DNA of 64,000 bases from Janthinobacterium sp. SUN073 (GTDB lineage: Bacteria > Pseudomonadota > Gammaproteobacteria > Burkholderiales > Burkholderiaceae_D), in assembly GCF_030397665.1 (NCBI RefSeq), contig NZ_JAPUBT010000014.1, forward strand, positions 6,744 to 70,743, read 5' to 3'. A program made the translations under genes and the position numbers. Under the pieces are notes generated by a model. It was not told the origin of the DNA. It searched no databases and saw only the letters and a list, made by a program, of their open reading frames with translations. This document shows positions 44,622 through 53,386 of the stretch, one piece after another (positions within the stretch are counted from its first letter, which is position 1; every line of letters begins with the position of its first letter).

Positions 44622-44987
44622 ATGAAAATCCGCTGGATCGCGGGCCTGGGCGCGCATGCGCTGGGCTGCCTGCTGTTTATTGTGTTGAGCTGGCTGGGGT
44701 TTTACCTGTACACGCAGCTGTTCGGCAGCCTCGGTTCGCGCGGCGTGGCCGGTGGCCTGGCCCTGCTGCTGGTGTTCTATGTGTATGCGGGCACGAATCT
44801 GTTGCTGGCGCTGCTGCCACCTGGCTGGTGGAAGCCAGCGCTGTGCGGCTTGCTGGGTGCGGCCGTGCTTGCGTATCTGCTGCCGCAGCATCCGCTGCGG
44901 GCCATCTACTTCAGCGTGCTGTCGGGCGGCTTGAGCTGGCTGGCCGTGCTGGCCAGCGCGCGCTTAATCCAATTCCTGCGCGGCTGA
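44622..44987 (+). CDS. Small inner-membrane protein of unknown function
   Basis: 121 residues, mostly hydrophobic, with about four predicted membrane helices (ALGCLLFIVLSWLGFYLYT, GGLALLLVFYVYAGTNLLLALL, ALCGLLGAAVLAYLL, FSVLSGGLSWLAVLASARL). AAGGGG precedes ATG 44622. No family is recognised. Its 3' end overlaps the converging hydrolase gene by 24 bases. Confidence 0.65.
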   Translation: MKIRWIAGLGAHALGCLLFIVLSWLGFYLYTQLFGSLGSRGVAGGLALLLVFYVYAGTNLLLALLPPGWWKPALCGLLGAAVLAYLLPQHPLRAIYFSVLSGGLSWLAVLASARLIQFLRG

Positions 44988-45716
44988 CAGGCCCGTGAGA
45001 AAGGCGGCGACCGCATCGGCGGCCGCTGCCGGCGCCGCCTGCAGCAGCATGTGCGGCGCGTCGATGTCGACCAGCTGCGTGCCTGGTTCCAGGTGCAGTA
45101 TCTGCAAGGCGTTTGCCGGCGGCACCAGGCGGTCGTGGCGGGCGCGCAGATACAGGACGGGCAGGCTGCCGCGCGCGAAGCTGCGCGAGGCGTCTTTTTC
45201 CGGTATATCCAGCACGGCGCGCAGGCGCTGGCGCAGCACGCTGGGCGGCACTTGCGCCAGCGCCGCTGCCAGTTCCGCCTGCAGTGGCGGCGTGGCGTAG
45301 GGCGTCAGCAATGCCTGCCGCAGGGCGAAGCCGGGCAGGGTGCCAAAGGGGATCAAGTCCAGCAGGTGGCGCAGCGGTGCCAGCAGCGGGCGCGGATTGC
45401 GCACGAATGAACAGCACAGGATCAGCGCGCGCATGCCCGGCGGCGGATCGGCGCGCAAAGCTGCCCCAAGCGGTCCCGAAAACGATTCGGCCAGTACGAC
45501 GAAAGCGCGGTCCTGCGGCAAGCGCTCGCGCACGAACGCTTCCAGCGCCGCATAGTCGAGTGGTGCGGCCGGATAGGCGATGGCCTGGGTCTCGATGGCG
45601 GTTTGCGCGCGCAAGGCGGCGTCAAAACGCTGGAATAGCCGGGCCGTGCCATCCATGCCGGGCAGGAGGACAAGCAGTGTTGGGGCGGGGGAAGAGATCG
45701 TCATTGCGGCCATCAT
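44964..45716 (-). CDS. Alpha/beta hydrolase
   Basis: 250 residues. The N-terminal strand LLVLLPGMDGTARLF gives the oxyanion loop, the nucleophile lies in VVLAESFSGPLGAAL (Ser within AESFSG), and the charge relay residues fit RARHDRLVPP (Asp) and DIDAPHMLLQ (His). Start ATG 45716 has GAGG at 8 bases; a GTG at 45737 and an ATG at 45704 are alternatives. Substrate unknown; small-molecule esterase or lipase activity is the generic expectation. Confidence 0.78.
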   Translation of the reverse strand: MMAAMTISSPAPTLLVLLPGMDGTARLFQRFDAALRAQTAIETQAIAYPAAPLDYAALEAFVRERLPQDRAFVVLAESFSGPLGAALRADPPPGMRALILCCSFVRNPRPLLAPLRHLLDLIPFGTLPGFALRQALLTPYATPPLQAELAAALAQVPPSVLRQRLRAVLDIPEKDASRSFARGSLPVLYLRARHDRLVPPANALQILHLEPGTQLVDIDAPHMLLQAAPAAAADAVAAFLTGLSAAQELD

Positions 45717-45838
45717 AACAGCGGCCTCGGCGCACACGCCGTCCGCCAGCCGCAGGGCACGAGGGCTGGCACCATGCTAGAATCGCCGGCGCGCCATGCG
45801 TGGCCGTGATAGCGGCCAAATCCCCGACAGACAGAATC

Positions 45839-46876
45839 ATGCATATCATTTTCTCGAATTACCGCACCCTGGGCGGCGCCTTGCTGGCAGCGGCCTGCGT
45901 CCTTTCCCAGCCCGCCCGCGCCACGGCGGCGCCCTCGGCACCGGCCGGGAAAAGCCTGTCTTCCCTGCTGGCAGGCGGCCCTTTGCCGCGCCTGAGCGAA
46001 GACCCGCAAGTGCGCGCCGCCCTGTTCGATTTCTTCGGTTACGCGCGCGGCAGCTACACGGAAGACGATGAACTGCTGCTGGCGCAGGCGCTCGAGGCGA
46101 TCAGCGAAAAGCGCGACGCCACGCGCACCGCGCTGGCCGATGGCCGCCAGTTGCTGGCGTCGATGAATGACCGCAAGCAGGGCCGTGAACGGGGCGCCAT
46201 GCTGCTCGACAAGCGTGGCGCCATCCTCGCCTTTGGCCTGGTCAACGGGCATTGCCGCCTGGAGGGCCAGCCGCTGGCGAGAGTCTGCAATCCTGATCCG
46301 AATGCGGTGCTGACGGTATTCCACCGCAAGGGCATGCTGGTCGGCGAAGCGGCGCCCTTGCTGGCTTGGGCCAGGCAATTGCCGCCCATGCTGGCGCTGA
46401 TCGCGGGCGACAAGGAAGCGGGCGCCGATGGGCAGAAGATCGCCACGGTCGAGTATGTGCTGGCGCAGCCGGCCCTGCCGGGCTGGAACCGCGCCCAGCT
46501 GCCGCCCGCCTATCCGCCGGCGCTCTTGCCGCTGCTGCTCGATAAATCCACGGTGCTGACGTCGGCCGGCGCCGGCGTGTTTGCCTATCCGCTCACGCTC
46601 AAGGGCAAGAAACAGAACAATGTGCTGGACCATGCCGAAGGCCGCCCGCCGCGCGACCTGGAAGTGGCGTTGCGCAGCTATGCCAGTTTCGATGCGGTGG
46701 TCGAGCGCTACCGCCAGATGGCCAAGGGCGCCAGGCTGCAGCGCAATGAGCGCACGGCCTACCTCGACGGCGACATGGGGCAGGGCAGTTACCGCGTCTA
46801 CATCCGCAACACGGGTGCGGATGGGGTGATGATCGACGTGGCGCTATGGCAGCGCAAGCTGGCGGCCAGCCGCTGA
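45839..46876 (+). CDS. Exported protein of unknown function
   Basis: 345 residues with a signal peptide (TLGGALLAAACVLSQPARATAAP). The mature protein is soluble, Ala/Leu-rich, with one Cys pair (GHCRLEGQPLARVCN) and a terminal segment YLDGDMGQGSYRVYIRNTGADGVMIDVALWQRK that looks like a beta sandwich edge. ATG 45839 is chosen for the signal peptide; the frame is open upstream to 45800. No family recognised. It is divergent from the hydrolase and converges on the leucine-rich protein with only 2 bases between stop codons. Confidence 0.65.
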   Translation: MHIIFSNYRTLGGALLAAACVLSQPARATAAPSAPAGKSLSSLLAGGPLPRLSEDPQVRAALFDFFGYARGSYTEDDELLLAQALEAISEKRDATRTALADGRQLLASMNDRKQGRERGAMLLDKRGAILAFGLVNGHCRLEGQPLARVCNPDPNAVLTVFHRKGMLVGEAAPLLAWARQLPPMLALIAGDKEAGADGQKIATVEYVLAQPALPGWNRAQLPPAYPPALLPLLLDKSTVLTSAGAGVFAYPLTLKGKKQNNVLDHAEGRPPRDLEVALRSYASFDAVVERYRQMAKGARLQRNERTAYLDGDMGQGSYRVYIRNTGADGVMIDVALWQRKLAASR

Positions 46877-46878
46877 TT

Positions 46879-47904
46879 TTAGCCAGGGCGCGCTTGTTCG
46901 TAGCCCAGTTGCGCCAGCTGCGCGGCGATGGCGTCGTCGCGTGTTTTCCTGCCGGTGCGCAGGCGCGCATGCGTCAGGGATGCGGGCAAGCCATGCGCCA
47001 GCAACGCGTCGATGTCGAGCATGGTCTCGGATGCCGACAGCTGGCGCAGAGCGGGCAAGGTGGCCAGGCCGGGCAGGCTGTCGAGCGTCTTGCAGGTGTG
47101 CAGGTTCAGGCGTTCGAGCACGGGATTGGGTCCCAGCGCGATGTGCCGCAGCTTGATCTGGTCTTCCACCCATAGCGCCTGCAGCAGGGGAAAGCGGCCG
47201 ATATCTCCCAGCGTTTCCAGGCCGCGTACGCGTATCACTTCCAGTTTCTTCAACAGCGGCGCGTCGATGTGCGCGAGCGATTCGCGGCCACCCAGCTGCA
47301 ACAGCAGCCTGTCCAGGCGGGCCATCTCCGAGATGAAATCCAGCGCTACCTTGTTCTTGATGCGGTATAGCGACAGCTCGTGCAGCGCCGGCAGGCTGGC
47401 CAGGGTGTCGATGTGCTGGTGGTGGCCCTCGATGGCCAGGCTGGCCAGGTGCGCGTAGTGGCGCAGGGGCGCCAGGTCGATATTGTTCCTGGCCGACTCG
47501 CCCAGGTTCAGGTATTCGAGGCCGCGCAAATTGTCCAGTTGCAGGATGTCGGCCTCGGCCAGCTTGTACACGCCCAGGCTCAGGCGCTTCAGGTGGCGCA
47601 GCTCGCCCAACGCTTCCAGATGGATGGCTTGCCGGTGGCAATTGATGGACAGGCTGGCCACATGCGGCAGCGCGCGCAGGATGCGGGCATCGAACACCCT
47701 CGGGTCGTAACCGTAGATGCGGATGGTCAGCGCAGTGCCGCAGGTGGCGGCCAGGGCGTCGAGGTCGGCCAGCAGCGGCTCCGGCTCACCCAGGGTACTG
47801 AACTGCACCAGCACCTGTTGGCCGCTGGCGATGGCGGCGCGGATCGCCCCGGCGTCGATGCGCTCGGGGTTCTGGATGCACTGCGGCTGTCTTGTTTGCG
47901 TCAT
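46879..47904 (-). CDS. Leucine-rich repeat-like cytoplasmic protein
   Basis: 341 residues without a signal peptide. About nine degenerate leucine-rich repeats of 22-24 residues run through the chain (LPHVASLSINCHRQAIHLEALGELRHLKRLSL, LRGLEYLNLGES, YAHLASLAIEG, LPALHELSLYR, FPLLQALWVED). The start ATG 47904 lies 2 bases after the stop of the MORN-type gene, so the two are translationally coupled. Probably a protein-binding scaffold; partner unknown. A longer in-frame reading to 48342 overlaps the upstream gene and is not used. Confidence 0.72.
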   Translation of the reverse strand: MTQTRQPQCIQNPERIDAGAIRAAIASGQQVLVQFSTLGEPEPLLADLDALAATCGTALTIRIYGYDPRVFDARILRALPHVASLSINCHRQAIHLEALGELRHLKRLSLGVYKLAEADILQLDNLRGLEYLNLGESARNNIDLAPLRHYAHLASLAIEGHHQHIDTLASLPALHELSLYRIKNKVALDFISEMARLDRLLLQLGGRESLAHIDAPLLKKLEVIRVRGLETLGDIGRFPLLQALWVEDQIKLRHIALGPNPVLERLNLHTCKTLDSLPGLATLPALRQLSASETMLDIDALLAHGLPASLTHARLRTGRKTRDDAIAAQLAQLGYEQARPG

Positions 47905-47906
47905 GG

Positions 47907-49973
47907 TCACAGTCCTATCGGATAGTCGACTTTCCTGGGGGGCGGGCAGCCTTCCGGCCCCGGGAACGTCTGCTTGCCCGTGTCGTCGTAGCGCTTGCCG
48001 CAATCGACGAGCACGCGTTTGCGGAAGGTGAAAATGCTGGCCACCTTGCCGTTCGGGTGGTAGCAGATATTGTCGCCATCGCGGTCGGCCGAGCCGTAAC
48101 TGATCATCGACTCGCCATTCACCGTGCGCGTGCTGTGGCCGCTGCGTGGCTCCGTGCATTTGAGCTGACCGCTTTCGTAATACGCGTTGACGACGGAAGT
48201 GTCGGCCGCGCGGTCGACCAGCAGTTCGTCCTTGCGTTTGCCGTCCGGGTAGTTCGAATAGCCTTCCTGGCGCTGGCCGTACTGGAAGGCGTAGTAATAC
48301 TGCGGCTTGCCGTCCGGGTAGTACATGTGGTGATACTCGCACACGTCGTCGCGCGTGCTGCCGTACTCTTTGAAGGTGCAGCGGTGGATGTCGTTGAGCA
48401 GCTGGCCGTCTTCATAGTACTCGCGCAGGTGCGTGAGCAGGCGGCCCTGGTCGATGACGGCCAGGCGTTCCGGCTTGCCGTTCGGGTAGTAGCGCGCATC
48501 GAGGCCCTGCTTCTTGCCGTTGTCCCACAGCGTATCGAGGCGCAGGACTTTGCCGCTGTCGTCGAACGCCTGTTCGCGCCCGTCCAGTTGGCCGTTGCGG
48601 TAGGTGGCCGTGTAGATCACGTATTCCTTGCCGGCCGGGCCCAGATAGCGCGTGCGACTGCCATCGAGCACGCCGGCCTGGTAGTGGTCGCGCACACGCA
48701 GCGCGCCTTGCGCATCCGTGTCGAGGGCCTCGCCCTGTTTTTTGCCTTTCACAAAAGTGACGCTTTGCGTGACCTTGTCTTTGAGCTTGAGCTTCCACGG
48801 CCCGTCGCGCAAGCCATCGATGAAGTTGCCGTCGCCATCTTCCGTGATCCATGCGCCATGGCGCGTGCCGTTGACGTAGTTGCCGCGCGTTTGCAGCTTG
48901 CCGCCCATGCTGCGCTCGTGCGGGCCGTTCAGCTGGCCGCCCGTGTAGGTGTCGAAACCCGTCACTTCCTCTGCATCGGCATAGTTGACGATCGTCCAGC
49001 GGCCTTCGCGCTTGCCGGCCCGGTACATGCCGCTCTCGCTCTGCTTGGGATAATCGAAGTGCCACAGGCCTTCCTGCAGGCCATTGACGAAATGGCCTTT
49101 CTCGCTGCCTTCGTGCATGCCTTCGCGTACCCACAGTCCCTGGCGCTTGCCTTTCACGTACTGGCCCCGTTCGACGACCGAGCCGTCGTCCCAGGCCAGG
49201 CTGTAGAGGACGGACGGGCCGTCCTGACTGCCCGTGAATTGCTGCGGCGCTGTTTCCCACGTCACTTGCCACAGGCGGTAATTGGGCAGGATGCCGGCGC
49301 CCGCATCGCTGTACAGGGTGTAGCTGGCGGTGAGAAAACGCTCGCCCTTCTTCTGGAAGGTCTTCTTGTAGGTGATGGCGTCCTTGCCGCCTGCCGCCAC
49401 GGGCTTGCCGTCATCGCTGTAGTAACCGACGATGGTGCCTTGCGTATGGTCGATGGCGTCGAAGTCCGCATTGCCGCTCTTGCCCCGCGCGACGCTGTAG
49501 TCCATCGGCGCCAGTTTTGCCAGCGCCGCCTTGACCTGGCCCGCATTGGGGGTGGCGCCTTGCGCCACGATGCGGTTCAGGGCTGGCTGGAGGCCGTCCA
49601 GGCGCCGGTATTTGCCGGAGCTGCGGTGGTAGCGGTAGGCGCGCAAGCCATTTTTGTCTCCCTGGCGGAACAGCACCAGCATGGTTTGCACGCTGTCGTC
49701 CGTTTCCTTGTCCTGCGAGGCGTAGAAGACGGAGCGGATGACGGCGTTGCCGAACTGGTCGAGCAAAATGGGTTTCGAGCTGCCGCTCTTGCACTCGCAG
49801 TAATAGCCGTTGACGCCTTCTTTTTCCTTGAGAAAGGCGACGTCAAGCCCGCTATCCTGCGAGGCGCTGATGGCGGGATGGGCGAGGCTCTTGCCTTCGT
49901 AGAAGGGCGCGCCGTGGGCGAGGGCGGAGCAGAGCAGCAAGGGCAGAAGAATTGGCAAGAGCGGACGTTTCAT
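47907..49973 (-). CDS. Exported MORN-type repeat protein
   Basis: 688 residues. Signal peptide (MKRPLLPILLPLLLCSALAHG), an N-terminal domain of ~240 residues with a Cys pair (GYYCECKSG), then a long run of MORN-variant (YwqK-like) repeats of about 22 residues: GQYVKGKRQGLWVREG, GHFVNGLQEGLWHFDYP, GMYRAGKREGRWTIV, GNYVNGTRHGAWIT, DGLRDGPWKLK, and later YYPNGKPERL, YYPDGKPQYYY, YYESGQLKC and CYHPNGKVAS. Such repeats form an extended beta meander in the envelope. It is followed by the leucine-rich gene after 2 bases. Function unknown. Confidence 0.75.
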   Translation of the reverse strand: MKRPLLPILLPLLLCSALAHGAPFYEGKSLAHPAISASQDSGLDVAFLKEKEGVNGYYCECKSGSSKPILLDQFGNAVIRSVFYASQDKETDDSVQTMLVLFRQGDKNGLRAYRYHRSSGKYRRLDGLQPALNRIVAQGATPNAGQVKAALAKLAPMDYSVARGKSGNADFDAIDHTQGTIVGYYSDDGKPVAAGGKDAITYKKTFQKKGERFLTASYTLYSDAGAGILPNYRLWQVTWETAPQQFTGSQDGPSVLYSLAWDDGSVVERGQYVKGKRQGLWVREGMHEGSEKGHFVNGLQEGLWHFDYPKQSESGMYRAGKREGRWTIVNYADAEEVTGFDTYTGGQLNGPHERSMGGKLQTRGNYVNGTRHGAWITEDGDGNFIDGLRDGPWKLKLKDKVTQSVTFVKGKKQGEALDTDAQGALRVRDHYQAGVLDGSRTRYLGPAGKEYVIYTATYRNGQLDGREQAFDDSGKVLRLDTLWDNGKKQGLDARYYPNGKPERLAVIDQGRLLTHLREYYEDGQLLNDIHRCTFKEYGSTRDDVCEYHHMYYPDGKPQYYYAFQYGQRQEGYSNYPDGKRKDELLVDRAADTSVVNAYYESGQLKCTEPRSGHSTRTVNGESMISYGSADRDGDNICYHPNGKVASIFTFRKRVLVDCGKRYDDTGKQTFPGPEGCPPPRKVDYPIGL

Positions 49974-50080
49974 CGTGGGGCTGGCGCCGCGGCGCCGCTA
50001 TGGAAAGGCCACGATTCTGCCTGTGTTCCCTGATGCGGGCAAATGTGCGCGCTTCTATCGTGTGCGGTGCGCGCCCTTGT

Positions 50081-50626
50081 TCAGGGCTGGTGCGCGGCGC
50101 AAAAATCGAGCAGCAGCTGTTCGCCGTCTGGCCAGGGACCGTAGCCGGCGTCGCCATTGATATGGCCGGCGTCGCCGATCATGGTGAAATCGCTGCCCCA
50201 GGCGCCAGCAAACGCGCGTGCCCGCGCGAAGCTGACGTAGGGATCATCGCCGCTGGCCACCACCAGGCTGGGAAACGGCAAGGCTTGCAGCGGCATGGGA
50301 GAAAAACCCGTGGTGCCGGACGGGTAGGAGGGCGCTTCCACATCGCTGGGGGCGACCAGGAAGGCGCCGGCGATCTTGTGCGGCGAACCGCTGGCCGCCC
50401 AATGGGCCACCAGCGCGCAGGCCAGGCTGTGCGCGGCCAGCACGGGAGGGCGCTCGCAGACGGCGATGGCGCTGTCGAGCTCCGCCACCCATTCGTCCTT
50501 GTCCGGCGTCTGCCATTCCCGGTGTGGCACGCGCGACCATTGCGGGTGGCGCGCTTCCCAATGGGTTTGCCAGTGCTGCGGCCCGGAATTCCACAGGCCG
50601 GCCAGGGTCAGGACGAGAGGCGACAT
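50081..50626 (-). CDS. RBBP9/YdeN-family serine hydrolase
   Basis: 181 residues, the full length of this small alpha/beta hydrolase family. N-terminal LTLAGLWNSGPQHWQTHWE, nucleophile Ser in LAAHSLACALVAHW, Asp in VASGDDPYVS and His in GDAGHINGDAGYG. It starts 9 bases after the kynA stop and is therefore probably part of a kynU-kynA operon. The natural substrate of this family is unclear. It could act on a kynurenine-pathway compound, but nothing in the sequence proves it. Confidence 0.85.
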   Translation of the reverse strand: MSPLVLTLAGLWNSGPQHWQTHWEARHPQWSRVPHREWQTPDKDEWVAELDSAIAVCERPPVLAAHSLACALVAHWAASGSPHKIAGAFLVAPSDVEAPSYPSGTTGFSPMPLQALPFPSLVVASGDDPYVSFARARAFAGAWGSDFTMIGDAGHINGDAGYGPWPDGEQLLLDFCAAHQP

Positions 50627-50635
50627 CGATGCTCC

Positions 50636-51523
50636 TTAAAGTTCTGTGCGTAAAGCAAACAGTTCGGGAAACAATACCACGTCGAGCATCTTGCGCAAAT
50701 AGCTCACGCCCGCCGTGCCGCCCGTGCCCGTCTTGAAGCCGATGATGCGCTCGACCGTCGTCACGTGGCGGAAGCGCCAGAAGCGGAAGGCCGTTTCCAG
50801 GTCGACCAGCTTTTCGGCCAGCTCGTACAGGGCCCAGTGCTTCGACGGGTCGCGGTAGACTTCCAGCCAGGCCGCCTTGACCGACGCGTCGGAGGCGGTC
50901 GGCAGGGTCCAGTCGGCGTCCAGGCGCTCGGGCGCGATGGTCAAGCCGCTGCGCGCCAGCAGTTTGACGGCTTCATCGTAGACGGACGGTGCGCGCAGGG
51001 CGGCGTCCAGCACCTGGTAGGTGTCGGGAGCCGTCGTGTGCACGTTGAGCAGGGCGGCGTTCTTGTTCCCCAAAATGAATTCGATCTCGCGGTACTGGAA
51101 GGACTGGAAGCCGGACGAGGCGCCCAGGTAGGGCCGGATGGCCGTGTATTCGGGCGGCGTCATGGTGGCCAGCACGTCCCAGGCATGCACCAGCTGGTCC
51201 ATGATGCGCGCCACGCGGGCCAGCATTTTAAACGCGGGCGCCAGGTCGCCGCTTTGCAGGTTGGCGCGCACGGCGTGCATTTCGTGCAGCATCAGCTTCA
51301 TCCACAATTCGCTGGTCTGGTGCTGCACGATGAACAGCATTTCGTTATGGTTCGGCGACAGCGGATGCTGCGCCGTCAGGATGCGGTCCAGCGCCAGGTA
51401 GTTGCCGTAGCTCATCGATTCGCTGAAATCCATCTGCGCGCCATGCCACTGCGCATCCTGGCCGCCGGCATGCATGGGGCAGCCGCTGGTGTTTTTCTCG
51501 TTCATAGTCTTGTCGTCGCTCAT
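50636..51523 (-). CDS. kynA: Tryptophan 2,3-dioxygenase
   Basis: 295 residues. Haem enzyme that opens the indole ring of tryptophan to N-formylkynurenine. [26 protein letters not shown] (haem-pocket region), [50 protein letters not shown] (haem-ligand His within RFRHV and the substrate-binding GTGGT) are all present. ATG 51523 lies 8 bases after kynU; ATG 51505 is an alternative. The N-terminal 30 residues are polar and may be disordered. Confidence 0.95.
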   Translation of the reverse strand: MSDDKTMNEKNTSGCPMHAGGQDAQWHGAQMDFSESMSYGNYLALDRILTAQHPLSPNHNEMLFIVQHQTSELWMKLMLHEMHAVRANLQSGDLAPAFKMLARVARIMDQLVHAWDVLATMTPPEYTAIRPYLGASSGFQSFQYREIEFILGNKNAALLNVHTTAPDTYQVLDAALRAPSVYDEAVKLLARSGLTIAPERLDADWTLPTASDASVKAAWLEVYRDPSKHWALYELAEKLVDLETAFRFWRFRHVTTVERIIGFKTGTGGTAGVSYLRKMLDVVLFPELFALRTEL

Positions 51524-51531
51524 GGGGTGGT

Positions 51532-52794
51532 TCAGGTGACCGCATCGCGCTTGGCGGCGATGTCGTAGGCTAGTGTGTCGAGGATGTCGCGCAGGATCTC
51601 CACGGCATCCCAGACGTCGGCAAAGCTGGTGTACAGGGGCGTGAAGCCGAAGCGCATGATGGCCGGCTCGCGGTAGTCGCCGATGACGCCGCGCGCGATC
51701 AGCGCCTGCATCACGGCATAGCCGTGCGGATGCGTGAAGCTGACCTGGCTGCCGCGCCGCGCATGCTCGCGCGGCGTGACGAGGCCCAGCGGATGGCTGG
51801 CGCAGCGCTGTTCCACCAGCGCGATGAACAAATCCGTCAGGGCCAGCGATTTGCGGCGGATGGCTTCCATGCTCGTTTGCGCGAAGATCTCCAGGCCGCA
51901 TTCGACCAGGGCCAGCGAGACAATCGGCTGCGTGCCGCACAGGGCGCGGGCGATGCCGTCGGCCGGCGCAAAGCCCGGGTCCATGGCGAACGGCGTGGCG
52001 TGACCCCACCAGCCGGACAGCGGCTGGCGGAAGCGCGCCTGGTGTTTTTTCGGTACCCAGATGAAGGCGGGCGAGCCGGGGCCGCCGTTCAGGTATTTGT
52101 AGGTGCAGCCGACGGCCAGGTCTGCGCCAGCGCCGTTCAGGTCCAGCGGCACGGCGCCGGCCGAATGGGCCAGGTCCCACAGTGCCAGCGCGCCTTGCGC
52201 GTGGCAATGGCTGCTGATGGCGGCCATGTCGTGCTGGTAGCCGGTACGGTAGTTGACGTGCGTGAGCATGGCGACGGCGCAATCGGCATCGATGGCTTGC
52301 GCCAGTTCCTCGGGGCTGTCGACCAGGCGCAGCTGGTAGCCGCGGTCGAGCCAGGCTGCCAGGCCTTGCGCCATGTACAGGTCGGTGGGGAAGTTGCTGC
52401 GTTCGCTGACAATGATCCTGCGCGCGGCATGGGTCGCGTCGCTGGCCTGCATCTGCAGGGCGGCGGCCAGCGCCTTGAACAGGTTGACGGAGGTGGTGTC
52501 GGTGATCACCACTTCGCCAGTCTGCGCGCCGAGCAGCGGCGCCAGGCGGTCGCCCAGGCGCTTGGGCAGGTCGAACCAGCCAGCGCTATTCCAGCTGCGG
52601 ATCAGGTCCGTGCCCCATTCGGCCGTGATGACGTGCTGGGCACGGGCCAGGGCCGCTTTCGGCCGGGCACCCAGGGAGTTGCCGTCGAGGTAAATCACGC
52701 CTTGCGGCAAGTCGAATTGCTGGCGCAGGGGCGCCAGGGGATCGTCGAGATCGCGCGCGCTGCAGTCATGTCGAGAAATCATGGTGGCTTTCAT
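51532..52794 (-). CDS. kynU: Kynureninase
   Basis: 420 residues. PLP enzyme cleaving kynurenine to anthranilate and alanine. [85 protein letters not shown] (PLP lysine in YKYLNGGPG) and [25 protein letters not shown] are diagnostic. Start ATG 52794 is chosen by family length; ATG 52782 is possible and the frame continues upstream without support. It is the first gene of the operon. No kynB formamidase gene is in the window. Confidence 0.95.
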   Translation of the reverse strand: MKATMISRHDCSARDLDDPLAPLRQQFDLPQGVIYLDGNSLGARPKAALARAQHVITAEWGTDLIRSWNSAGWFDLPKRLGDRLAPLLGAQTGEVVITDTTSVNLFKALAAALQMQASDATHAARRIIVSERSNFPTDLYMAQGLAAWLDRGYQLRLVDSPEELAQAIDADCAVAMLTHVNYRTGYQHDMAAISSHCHAQGALALWDLAHSAGAVPLDLNGAGADLAVGCTYKYLNGGPGSPAFIWVPKKHQARFRQPLSGWWGHATPFAMDPGFAPADGIARALCGTQPIVSLALVECGLEIFAQTSMEAIRRKSLALTDLFIALVEQRCASHPLGLVTPREHARRGSQVSFTHPHGYAVMQALIARGVIGDYREPAIMRFGFTPLYTSFADVWDAVEILRDILDTLAYDIAAKRDAVT

Positions 52795-52975
52795 GTTGGG
52801 ACTTGCATTAATGGCACGATATTGTTTGAGGCCTAAAGTATTGTGCGGAAGCAGGCAGTGTAGCAAATCCCCGCCAAAAAGCGGCATTTCCGCCTCAGAT
52901 GAGGGGCGAAAAGTGCCGCCCTGCGGGGCGTCAACGAAAAAAATCACGATTTTCAAAAATATTTTCAAATCGCCC

Positions 52976-53002
52976 TAAAGTTCTGCGATTCGCCGCCGTC
53001 AA
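52976..53002 (+). promoter_or_regulatory. FliA (sigma-28)-like promoter 1 upstream of flhD
   Basis: TAAAGTTC (52976-52983), exactly 11 bases, then GCCGTCAA (52995-53002). The sigma-28 consensus is TAAAGTTT-N11-GCCGATAA: 7/8 and 6/8 matches with exact spacing. Points toward flhDC. Confidence 0.7.
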
Positions 53003-53070
53003 CGATTACATGAACGGCGTCAAGCCGCCAAAAAGAATGCGGGTCTTTTAAATATTTTTCGAAAAAGCCC

Positions 53071-53097
53071 TAAAGTTCCTGTCAAGGCAGCCGTTAT
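53071..53097 (+). promoter_or_regulatory. FliA (sigma-28)-like promoter 2 upstream of flhD
   Basis: TAAAGTTC (53071-53078), 11 bases, GCCGTTAT (53090-53097), again 7/8 and 6/8 to consensus with exact spacing. It lies 95 bases downstream of promoter 1 and shares the AT-rich CCCTAAAGTTC context. Confidence 0.72.
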
Positions 53098-53111
53098 CTA
53101 GGTAAGCAGAC

Positions 53112-53125
53112 TTGATTTTGATCAA
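53112..53125. promoter_or_regulatory. FNR/ANR-type box upstream of flhD
   Basis: TTGAT-TTTG-ATCAA is a perfect match to the FNR/ANR/DNR consensus TTGAT-N4-ATCAA. A possible -10 (TATTTT, 53144) lies at a distance that would put the box near -38 to -42, the usual activating position. Confidence 0.65.
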
Positions 53126-53233
53126 GTTGTTGTAGAAAAGTGATATTTTTTACAGGCCTGAAGCCGGGTAAATCCCCTTCAGCGCCCACCTCCCGCATCC
53201 GCGCCCTTACTGGCGTGCGACCATGATCGAGTA

Positions 53234-53252
53234 GTGTTTGTCAGACAAACAC
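53234..53252. promoter_or_regulatory. Perfect 19-bp palindrome in the flhD leader
   Basis: GTGTTTGTC-A-GACAAACAC, perfect 9-bp arms about one central base, 135 bases before the flhD start. Its size and symmetry suit a dimeric regulator; the regulator is unknown. Confidence 0.6.
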
Positions 53253-53386
53253 CTACGGTCCTGCCCGCCATTTCCCGACCAAAAATACAGTCCTTCGCCT
53301 CTGTTGCGTTTGATGTTGCTCCTGCAGAATGTATCTCACTGGCAACAGACAACGCCAGCTGAATTCAACGGATTGAGGAGATGGAA

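Larger units (their letters stand above)
52795..53386. promoter_or_regulatory. Divergent control region between kynU and flhD
   Basis: 592 bases without a gene. The half nearest flhD holds two FliA-like promoters, an FNR-type box and a 19-bp palindrome (listed separately). The left part has AT-rich tracts (around 52950-52970 and 53045-53065) that repeat the pattern A/T run then CCCTAAAGTTC twice, 95 bases apart. The flhD leader would be long, about 230-380 bases depending on the promoter. No -10/-35 for kynU could be fixed. Confidence 0.6.

Noticed and set aside
46879-48342. Longer N-terminus for the leucine-rich protein
   Set aside because: The extension overlaps the MORN-type gene in another frame; ATG 47904 lies 2 bases after that gene's stop.
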